Source: Chrysochromulina parva (taxonomy: Eukaryota > Haptophyta > Prymnesiales > Chrysochromulinaceae). Taken from it: a DNA stretch of 17,169 nucleotides. The stretch covers positions 1 through 17,169 of the forward strand of contig PJAB01001111.1 of the NCBI GenBank assembly GCA_002887195.1, given 5' to 3'. The notes below the pieces were generated by a model. It did not search any database. It was not told the origin of the DNA and saw nothing but the letters and a program-made list of their open reading frames with translations. This document shows, one piece after another, positions 1 through 5,685 of the stretch; position 1 is the stretch's first letter, and each line of letters begins with the position of its first letter. The position numbers and the translations under genes were made by a program.

Positions 1-333
1 TCCGGCGTGTAGGCCTGACCTCTCTAGAGCGGGTCGAAGTCCGTAAGAGGTTCTTAGATGTCACCACTGGACAAACACTCTTCGACCCGCGCGCGGAAAA
101 CCCGCGCGCCCTTTCACCGGGACGGCGCTTGACGTAACTCTACGTGCATGCGACCGGAACGTCCCGGACCCGGTTTACCGACTCGCAGACCGCGTCTGTC
201 GTGTTGACGTTCACACCGTCCATCGACGCGCTCGCTTTTCCTTGAGAATGGAGGAAAGCACTTTTGCTTCCAAGGAGCAGACATCAGAGCTCTCGACAGA
301 TCGACGCCTGGCTTCGCGCTCGACGGCTCTTCG
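1..333. other. Left-edge upstream region, no convincing gene
   Basis: No open frame here has recognisable protein content; the minus-strand frames crossing it are short, arginine-rich shadows. Two hairpin-capable inverted repeats lie near the left edge (29-39 with 80-90, and 89-96 with 102-109). A short ATG frame starts at 248, runs 33 codons and ends at 349, overlapping the ATG at 334 of the downstream gene, so it would act as an overlapping upstream ORF if transcription starts before it. The interval presumably holds the promoter and 5' leader of the nitrilase-like gene, but I see no clear TATA element. Confidence 0.5.
29..109. repeat. Two adjacent inverted repeats
   Basis: GCGGGTCGAAG at 29-39 is perfectly complementary to CTTCGACCCGC at 80-90, giving an 11-bp stem with a 40-nt loop. 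It is followed at once by an 8-bp stem, GCGCGCGG (89-96) with CCGCGCGC (102-109), closing a 5-nt loop. The two structures share bases 89-90, so they would compete or alternate. No U-run follows, so this is not a terminator of bacterial type. The role is unknown. Confidence 0.6.
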
Positions 334-2037
334 ATGGATGGGCTTTTGACACGGTACGAGGAGCAACTCGCACACGACCATTCCGCGTCGTCGCGCTCGG
401 CGATTCCTGCGCGGTATGGATTGTTCTTCATGGGTCTTGGAGCTGGTCTCACCCTCGTGGTTCAGGGCGCGTTCCAATCGCTGCAGTTCGCTCTCCAATC
501 ATCGCAAGAGCTCGCACGTCCCTCGGCCACGAGTGAGGCCTTGAAGACCCCATCGCAATACGTGGCGACTCAGCTGCACGGCTTCGAGGTTTTTACCTTC
601 CCTGGCAGCGAAGATGATGGCTGCCCGCGGGAATCATTGTTCGACGAAAACTCGAACTGCTATCTCGGGCTTGAGGACGTCTACGCCGATGCCAACAGGC
701 GTGTCGACATCATGCTGCAGGCCGTCGACAGCGCGCATGCCGCCGGCAAGACGAACCATTCAAACTCAGTGCTCAAAGTCTTTCTCGCGCCTGAGTTCTT
801 CTTTCGTGGCCCAGCCGGCGCTTATCGCACCGACGATCTCGTCGACGGGCGAGTGAACTGCCTCAATCGCCTCTACGACTACGTCACGAGCGACTCTCGA
901 TTCGACGACTGGCTCTTTGTGTTCGGCACGGTGGTCGCCGCGAGCCCGCCGCACACGCGCTTCAGCGGTCAAGACCCGAGCCGCTGGGCATTTCACAACT
1001 TTGCGCCAATTGTGCGGGGCGGGAAGCAGGAGAGCTGCACGAGTACGATCGGCATGCGTGGCTGCGGCTGGCTCGTCTTCAAGAGTTACATCTCGTCGAT
1101 CGACTTTCTCGACTTTCCCGAGAGCGAGCTCGAGAAGCGCGGCGACGACGTGCGCTACTCCGCCGTGCTGCGTGCTGAGCCACGCGGAGACGGAACGTAT
1201 GCGCACACGCCCAAAGAGATGCATGACCTCCTCGGCTCTCGGTGGGTGGTCCTCGACAGGCACCAGAAGCGCATTGATACCGACGGGCTGCGCATCGGTG
1301 TCGAGATCTGCCTCGATCACTCGACCAGCGATCTCCAAAAGGAGATGCAGGCCGAGGCCGAGGCCCTGGGGCTCGAGCACATTGTGCCGCTCGACCTGCA
1401 GCTGATCGTGTCGGCCGGCCTCCAGATGGCCGACGGCCCGATCCTCACGCGACCCGGCGCGCCCACATTTCATGTCGATGGGCGCTCCCGCTCTCAAATA
1501 GGCCTCAACGTGTGGGGGCACGGCGCGGACAGGATCAGTAAGCACGTGTCTGCCTATGGCGAGAACGTGTGGTTCACGGAGCTCGGCCCGGACCCGGGAT
1601 TGTACAACATGGGTGCGACGGCATGGCACGACTCGTCGCTGATGCTGCGGGCGACCGTTGGGGCCATCTTTGAGCTCTTTTTCAAGAGTGAGCATGCATA
1701 TGATACGGTCGACTTTTTCCCACCCGCTGGCTGGGTCGACGCTTTCGTCCTCGAGATCGAGGAGGTGCCTGTGGGCGACTTTTCCGATCCCGAGTACGTC
1801 GCCTCTTTTGGGGAGCTCTTCCTCACCCTACCGTATCTTGCGAACATGAACGCCTTCCAAGCGCTCCTCGAGGGGCTCGCGCCCAAGGTGAACCTGAGCC
1901 CGGAGGAGCTCGCCGCTGTCATCAAAAAGGAGGTTGGAGTCGAGGCGCGTGATTTTGGGCCAAGCGTCAGCGTGTATCCCACAGTGAGCATCTCGCCTGT
2001 GCTAGGCCCGCCGTGGTTATCCACCGGGAGTCTATAA
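334..2037 (+). CDS. Membrane-anchored nitrilase (carbon-nitrogen hydrolase)-like protein
   Basis: A 567-residue protein. A hydrophobic stretch at about residues 28-47 looks like a signal anchor, so the rest would lie in the secretory lumen or outside the cell. The globular part resembles the carbon-nitrogen hydrolase fold, which cleaves amide or nitrile C-N bonds with a Glu-Lys-Cys triad. The candidate residues are Glu154 in FLAPEFFFRG, Lys250 in LVFKSYIS and Cys326 in IGVEICLDHS, in the expected order and local context (beta strand, E, aromatic run; beta strand, E-x-C). The Lys-to-Cys gap (76 residues) is longer than the roughly 35 usual in nitrilases, so there is an insertion of about 40 residues before the Cys. 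The region after residue 450 is unassigned. ATG 334 is the first methionine of the frame, but it is overlapped by an upstream ORF starting at 248. The gene is convergent with the glycosyltransferase-like gene. Substrate is unknown; the fold call is moderate, the exact family uncertain. Confidence 0.6.
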   Translation: MDGLLTRYEEQLAHDHSASSRSAIPARYGLFFMGLGAGLTLVVQGAFQSLQFALQSSQELARPSATSEALKTPSQYVATQLHGFEVFTFPGSEDDGCPRESLFDENSNCYLGLEDVYADANRRVDIMLQAVDSAHAAGKTNHSNSVLKVFLAPEFFFRGPAGAYRTDDLVDGRVNCLNRLYDYVTSDSRFDDWLFVFGTVVAASPPHTRFSGQDPSRWAFHNFAPIVRGGKQESCTSTIGMRGCGWLVFKSYISSIDFLDFPESELEKRGDDVRYSAVLRAEPRGDGTYAHTPKEMHDLLGSRWVVLDRHQKRIDTDGLRIGVEICLDHSTSDLQKEMQAEAEALGLEHIVPLDLQLIVSAGLQMADGPILTRPGAPTFHVDGRSRSQIGLNVWGHGADRISKHVSAYGENVWFTELGPDPGLYNMGATAWHDSSLMLRATVGAIFELFFKSEHAYDTVDFFPPAGWVDAFVLEIEEVPVGDFSDPEYVASFGELFLTLPYLANMNAFQALLEGLAPKVNLSPEELAAVIKKEVGVEARDFGPSVSVYPTVSISPVLGPPWLSTGSL

Positions 2038-2228
2038 ATTTGTAATTTGATATTTGTGTACGCAGACCAATGTTCACGTAACTGACACGCGGCACGCACA
2101 CGTGCCCAACCGATCAACCGAACACGAACACAATACACCGCGCGTCATTCGCACGGATACAACGAAACCGAACACCTGAACACACTGAACTCGACGGTCC
2201 GACGACTCAGCGTGCTGCCATCAGAACC
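2038..2228. other. Convergent intergenic gap with AT-rich 3' end signal candidate
   Basis: This 191-bp gap separates two convergent genes. The only AT-rich stretch starts at the stop codon of the upstream gene and contains TGTAA at 2041-2045, a pentamer used as a poly(A) signal in green algae. Whether this organism uses it is unknown. Nothing else is seen. Confidence 0.25.
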
Positions 2229-3497
2229 TCATCGCGGAGATTGAAGGCAAGTTGTCTCCGCCAGGAACCACGCGGCAGCATACTTAGGGCAGAGAGAGAG
2301 GTTCATCATCATCTCCGGAGCGCGAATCGCAGGCAATCGGAACGTGGCCGTGTCGGCAGCGCTCGGCGCATGCATGCAGCCTCCCCAATTTGACTGTTCC
2401 CGCTCAAATGTGGCGCTCGCCGCCGTGGGCCGATGACGGCCACGCCCTCGAGCTGGCTGCACGACGAAGGCGGTCCGTGGTACACGCAGCACGCGCACGC
2501 ACGCAGCCCTAAGGGCAAGCAGCAGCTGGAGCTCGGGGTTGTTAGCAAGCGGTGCGTGGCCAGCCACCCACGCCTCGAGCGTGGAGAGAGCGGGTACGAT
2601 GGCCGCGCGGGAGGCGACGAGGAAGCGTTCGCTGAGCCCGCCCCAGTCCTCACCCACGGGTACGATCGCCAGCGGCTCCTCTGCACGCATCGCCGCCTCG
2701 AGGATGGACCGAATTGGCAGCCACAGCTCGCATAGGTAGTACGCGTCTGTGCGAGTGTACACGAACCAATCGAATTTGGGAAGCAGGCCCTGCTGTAGCA
2801 GCATGCGCTTGGCGAACCAGCGGTACACCCCAACAATGGCCGAGCTACCCGAGGAGGGCAGGGCCGAGACGTTGCCGGAGACCCTGGCCATCTGGGAGTC
2901 GGGCTCATAGCAGTCGGCGCTGCACCAGCCGCGATTGGTGTTTTGACGCTGGCGGCAATTCAGGTTGTATACGCCACCGAGAGGGCTGGGCTCCCAATGG
3001 GTCCGCGGGCAGCGGATCGTGCGATTGCGCCAAGGGACCACGGCACGGCTGGACGACCCATTGGCAGAGATCAGATCGAGAGCATCTGCCCAGTCCGTGA
3101 ACTCTGGGACAATCGCCATGTGTCGGGCATGCCGGCCGAGATAAGTGTAGAAGAGCAGTACAGCTCTGCGGAATGCCGAATCGGTCACGTCCTTGCTGTT
3201 GCGAGGGAGCGCCTGCACAAGTGGTTCGGCCAGAATCATCATCAAAGTTGCTCGGTGTGGCAAAATCAGACGCTCGATGATGGTCGTCCATGAGTGCTCT
3301 GTTCCTCGCAGCGAGCCTGCCAGCATGACAAGGACTCGGCCGGGTAGCACCGCGCGTTCCACATCGCGGTGTCGGAGAACTTTCTGAGCCGGAATCCCTC
3401 CAACACAGGGCATCGCCAAATCGCTTCTCCGAGGACGCGGCCCGACCTCCTTGCTCACTCGGCCCGACGGGGCCCGCGCCCGCGAAAAGTCGAGCAT
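2229..3497 (-). CDS. Glycosyltransferase-like protein (DUF7796-type)
   Basis: A 422-residue frame with ATG at 3497. The core looks like a nucleotide-diphospho-sugar transferase of the poorly named group found in algae and plants: an early strand VLVMLAGSLRGTEHSW (about 55-70), the signature FDWFVYTRTDAYYL (242-255) in which the Asp of RTDAYY would serve as the metal/sugar-nucleotide binding acid, and VPVGEDWGGLSERF (279-292), which matches the conserved GED-x-GG-x-x-x-RF segment of these proteins. Residues 175-200 are Cys-rich (C181, C192, C196), suggesting disulfides in a lumenal protein, yet no signal peptide or anchor is present at the predicted N-terminus. The first exon may therefore be missing or wrongly chosen. 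A possible 75-nt in-frame intron lies near the N-terminus (3384-3458), and without it the protein would be 397 residues. Donor and acceptor sugars cannot be told from sequence. Confidence 0.6.
   Translation of the reverse strand: MLDFSRARAPSGRVSKEVGPRPRRSDLAMPCVGGIPAQKVLRHRDVERAVLPGRVLVMLAGSLRGTEHSWTTIIERLILPHRATLMMILAEPLVQALPRNSKDVTDSAFRRAVLLFYTYLGRHARHMAIVPEFTDWADALDLISANGSSSRAVVPWRNRTIRCPRTHWEPSPLGGVYNLNCRQRQNTNRGWCSADCYEPDSQMARVSGNVSALPSSGSSAIVGVYRWFAKRMLLQQGLLPKFDWFVYTRTDAYYLCELWLPIRSILEAAMRAEEPLAIVPVGEDWGGLSERFLVASRAAIVPALSTLEAWVAGHAPLANNPELQLLLALRAACVRVLRVPRTAFVVQPARGRGRHRPTAASATFEREQSNWGGCMHAPSAADTATFRLPAIRAPEMMMNLSLCPKYAAAWFLAETTCLQSPR
3384..3458 (-). other. Possible 75-nt in-frame intron in the glycosyltransferase-like gene
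   Basis: On the minus strand GTGAGC begins at 3458, exactly at codon 14 of the frame, and GGCTCAG ends at 3384. The length of 75 nt keeps the frame, so the ORF stays open whether or not it is removed. The encoded 25 residues are basic and low in content, and lie before the first conserved strand. The polypyrimidine tract is weak, so this is only a candidate. Confidence 0.3.
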
Positions 3498-3798
3498 GTC
3501 AAGTCAAGTCGAGGTCGTCGGCACACCTTTGGACCGTTATTATGAACGCGTGAAACGCACGACGCACACGTGACTCTCGACTGCATCCCCTGGCCGACCG
3601 GGAGTTAACCGCCTGGCGTGCGGGTCTGGCTTAGCGGCTTAGGAGAGATAGGAGAGCTTCAAGTTCAAGTTCAAGTTACTACATAAGCAACAGAACCTGA
3701 ACTTGAACTTGTACTTGAGGAGAGCTTTTGGATCTTTCGTTGGGCAAGTGACCGCTACAACGCGTCGTGCACCCGTCGCTGCACCCGTCGACTTGTCA
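3498..3798. promoter_or_regulatory. Divergent promoter interval with a 14-bp inverted repeat
   Basis: About 300 bp between the glycosyltransferase-like gene on the minus strand and the uncharacterised gene on the plus strand, so it should contain both promoters. It carries a perfect inverted repeat (3660-3673 with 3698-3711) and a duplicated AGGAGAGCTT at each side of it. The open frame running into this region from the plus-strand gene begins with a TTG codon inside the inverted repeat, so I do not count that part as coding. Confidence 0.45.
3660..3711. repeat. Inverted repeat with 14-bp perfect arms, flanked by short direct repeats
   Basis: CAAGTTCAAGTTCA at 3660-3673 pairs perfectly with TGAACTTGAACTTG at 3698-3711 across a 24-nt loop. 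Each arm is itself a 6-bp iteration (AAGTTC). AGGAGAGCTT occurs just outside the left arm (from 3650) and just outside the right arm (from 3718), looking like a short flanking duplication. The whole block is about 78 bp and lies about 90 bp before the ATG at 3799. It could be an operator-like site, an RNA hairpin in the 5' leader, or the remnant of a very small foldback element. Confidence 0.6.
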
Positions 3799-4730
3799 AT
3801 GCCGCGCAAGAGGCCGCAAGAAGAGAAGCCGGAGGAGTCCAGAAGGACGGGCAGGAAGGCGAAACACGAGGGCTCCGCCAGCACTCAAGCGGCTGCAGAA
3901 GAGGAGGCCAAGCCCGCGGACTGGCGCTCCCTGCTCTACTTCTTTCACGGCACGGTGCAAACGAACTTGAGCTCTGGCGAGACCCACTGGCAGGGCACAT
4001 GGGTCGCGTCGAGCGATGGCCTGCCATCACCCGCCGAGTTTGATGAGTCTCCCAACAAGTTCAATCTCGTCTCTACCTCCTTCCTCGCTCGTGATGAGGT
4101 GGCCCTCGAGGATGCGTGCCCATTCGGGCGGAGCGGCGACTTCAAGGGCCGCTTCTCGCTCGACGACGACGGCAGCGGCACCCACCGAGAGGTGTCGGAT
4201 ATTGAGCACCGCGTCGTCTTCAAGGCGTGCCCCGGCGGATGCTCGCTCGTTGGCGCGCGCGGCTTGGCCCCCTTTGGGCAGTTCGTCTCGCTCGGGCGGC
4301 TTACCTGTCCGAGTCGTAACGTGCCCGCCCAGCTCACGCTGGCCAGGCAGTACATCGGCATGGACGACCCGAGGGTGCAGCTGAGTGCGTGGGCAGCACT
4401 GCTGCGCGCCGAGGCCCGGCTCACCAAGGGACGGCGAGACGCCTGGGAAACGCCGTGGTCGCAGATGAACTTGATTGGCGCTGACTTGACGGTGCGCGAA
4501 GCACAGCGCAAATGCTGCCAAACTCTGGTGCGCCCTCGGCTGCCAAGGGCCGCACACGGGCTGCCGCATGCACGGGGCCGCCTCCCGATGCATGCATGCA
4601 TCGGGCCGCCTCCCTGACCGCCCGCGAATGTCGTCGTTCGCTTCTCGTTTCGTCGCAGGAGGTTGCCGGCGGCGTCTTTGGGTGTGAATTGCCTGTCGGC
4701 CACACGGGGCCGCATGCCCTGTTAGAGTGA
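3799..4730 (+). CDS. Uncharacterised protein, two-exon model (3799-4491 joined to 4659-4730)
   Basis: I do not recognise the family. The two-exon model gives 254 residues. ATG 3799 opens a basic lysine/arginine-rich head (MPRKRPQEEK to about residue 24) that looks like a nuclear localisation signal, then a probable beta-rich domain (about 41-190) with spaced tryptophans and glycines: HWQGTW (63-68), a GRFSL strand, and VGARGLAPFGQFVSLG (151-166) ending in LARQYIG (181-187). That G-x-G-x-x-x-FG-x-F...YI pattern recurs in uncharacterised algal and oomycete proteins. Read without splicing, the frame ends at 4617 in a repetitive Pro/Arg tail. Splicing GTGCGC at 4492 to CGTCGCAG at 4658 joins phase 0 to phase 0 and adds a 23-residue tail with CELPVGHTGPH, a compact Cys/His pattern. 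I favour the spliced form. The role may be nuclear, but this is inference. Confidence 0.5.
4492..4658 (+). other. Predicted GT-AG intron, 167 nt
   Basis: The donor GTGCGC starts at 4492 on a codon boundary. The acceptor CGTCGCAG ends at 4658 after a pyrimidine-rich run (from about 4631). Both sides are phase 0. The reading frame that opens after the acceptor gives CELPVGHTGPH and stops at 4728-4730, while the unspliced frame runs into palindromic, low-complexity DNA. The nearby GTGCGC at 4526 is in the wrong phase for this acceptor. Confidence 0.5.
4575..4614. repeat. 22-bp perfect palindrome bracketed by 12-bp direct repeats
   Basis: Bases 4584-4605 form a perfect 22-bp palindrome centred on alternating GCATGC steps. 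GGGCCGCCTCCC occurs at 4575-4586 and again at 4603-4614, so the palindrome sits between, and overlaps, two identical 12-mers. The block lies inside the predicted intron. It looks like a duplication product with a foldback centre; no function can be assigned. Confidence 0.7.
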
Positions 4731-5209
4731 GCAAAGCCTGCGCGCTTCTTCGAATGCCATTTGGACGTGGTTATACAGTGCATTCTCCGAATGGTTCAGC
4801 GCTGAGCCGCGATCCGCGCGAGCATCAGACGCAACGGTGCACTGTCTACGGTGCACTGTCTACGACTCTACGTTGTGGTCGGCATGAGGGATCGGCTGCC
4901 TAGCTTGATGCTGCGGTGCGCACACGAGGGCCGCTTTACGGCCGGATCGCGGATGTGCCGTGCACAGGGAGAAGTTATTTAGTGATTATATTGTGGGCGC
5001 CGGTGTCGCCGTCTGGAGGCAGGGTCCCGAACAGAGGTGAGTTCGTTGAAGCCGTGTGCCCGTGTCTCACAATCATTCAGAATCCAACGGTACACCACAA
5101 AGAGACATACGCAAAGCTCATGCAAACAGTACGGCGTCACAGGTCACTGATCTCACACGGTCACTGCTGCCGCATGCACGTCAACGTCCAAAATTGCAGC
5201 GAGGCCGCA
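4731..5209. other. Intergenic region, no gene seen
   Basis: A 479-bp stretch between the end of the two-exon gene and the stop of the COA3-like gene (convergent). The open frame at 4916-5242 starts with GTG and has no recognisable content. A 14-bp tandem duplication lies at 4835-4862. An AT-rich patch at about 4975-4995 (TTATTTAGTGATTATATT) could be part of a 3' end region. Nothing else is supported. Confidence 0.5.
4835..4862. repeat. Perfect 14-bp tandem duplication
   Basis: CGGTGCACTGTCTA occurs twice without a gap (4835-4848 and 4849-4862), followed by a partial third start (CGACTCTA). It lies in non-coding DNA and looks like a simple slippage duplication. Confidence 0.75.
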
Positions 5210-5428
5210 TCACCGCAGTGCTGCATCTCGTTGCCGCTGTAGTTCACGTTGCTTCCGGAACTCGGCCACGTCACGGTCAGTGATCTCCTCTTGTTCAACA
5301 GCACTGATGCAGTATGCAAAGACGCCGACAACAAAGGAGCCAGCCAGAAAGGCGCCCGCAACATTTCGCCTCGATTGCGCTTTCGCCGCCGCGGCGCGAG
5401 CTGCCTCTGCAGCGGGTGGTAGCGGCAT
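5210..5428 (-). CDS. COA3: COA3-like cytochrome c oxidase assembly factor
   Basis: A 72-residue protein with an N-terminal Ala/Arg-rich segment, one membrane span at about residues 24-44 and a charged C-terminal tail. The block SRRNVAGAFLAGSFVVGVFA followed by YCISAVEQEEITDRDVAEF has the layout of the COA3/CCDC56 domain: R-x-RN before the span, a glycine-rich span, Y-x-x-x-S-V-x-Q-E-x-x-x-D just after it, and then an acidic helix. COA3 (yeast Coa3/Cox25) sits in the inner mitochondrial membrane and helps assemble newly made Cox1 into complex IV. ATG 5428 is supported because the same frame has a stop eight codons upstream (TGA at 5455-5453). It is shorter than the human protein (about 106 residues), mainly at the N-terminus. 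The gene is head-to-head with the CSB-like gene, 257 bp apart. Its small size makes it easy to miss; similarity is by pattern only, so confidence is fairly good rather than certain. Confidence 0.72.
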   Translation of the reverse strand: MPLPPAAEAARAAAAKAQSRRNVAGAFLAGSFVVGVFAYCISAVEQEEITDRDVAEFRKQRELQRQRDAALR

Positions 5429-5685
5429 ATCCTCGCTACGCGTTCGGCACTGTCAAGCTTTCCGAAAAGAGGCCGCGAGCGACGGCGATCGCGCCCTCGT
5501 GTGACTCGCGTGTCTTTCGTCGACAGCTGTGAACTTCCTGTTGACTGAATTTTCACCATGGCTGCACACTCTTCGCTATGGACTTTTGTGTTTCTTTGAT
5601 TTTTTTGCGGATTTGCAGGGAATTGTTGGAAATTCACGCACGACGAGGAGAGTCGAGCGCGCGCGACGGCTGCTCAACAACTGTC
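5429..5685. promoter_or_regulatory. Bidirectional promoter and 5' leader between COA3-like and CSB-like genes
   Basis: The 257-bp gap between two divergent start codons must hold both promoters. On the CSB side, 5585-5618 is strongly T-rich and ends in TTTGCAG, which looks like a 3' splice site. The in-frame ATG at 5578 lies before this acceptor and gives a poorly plausible hydrophobic leader, so the leader probably contains the end of a 5' intron whose donor I cannot fix. Confidence 0.45.

Noticed and set aside
89..109. Bacterial-type terminator
   Set aside because: The GC stem is not followed by a T-run and the surrounding genes are eukaryotic.
766..1695. 309-residue minus-strand open frame
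   Set aside because: It is antisense to the nitrilase-like gene, His/Arg-rich, and starts and ends without any conserved segment.
3703..3798. N-terminal extension of the uncharacterised gene back to 3703
   Set aside because: It begins with TTG inside an inverted repeat; ATG 3799, followed by a basic head, is the natural eukaryotic start.
4916..5242. 108-residue plus-strand frame
   Set aside because: It starts with GTG, has no family resemblance and overlaps the end of the COA3-like gene on the other strand.
5161..5637. 158-residue minus-strand frame across the COA3-like gene
   Set aside because: It is in another frame from COA3, crosses the promoter interval and has no conserved content.
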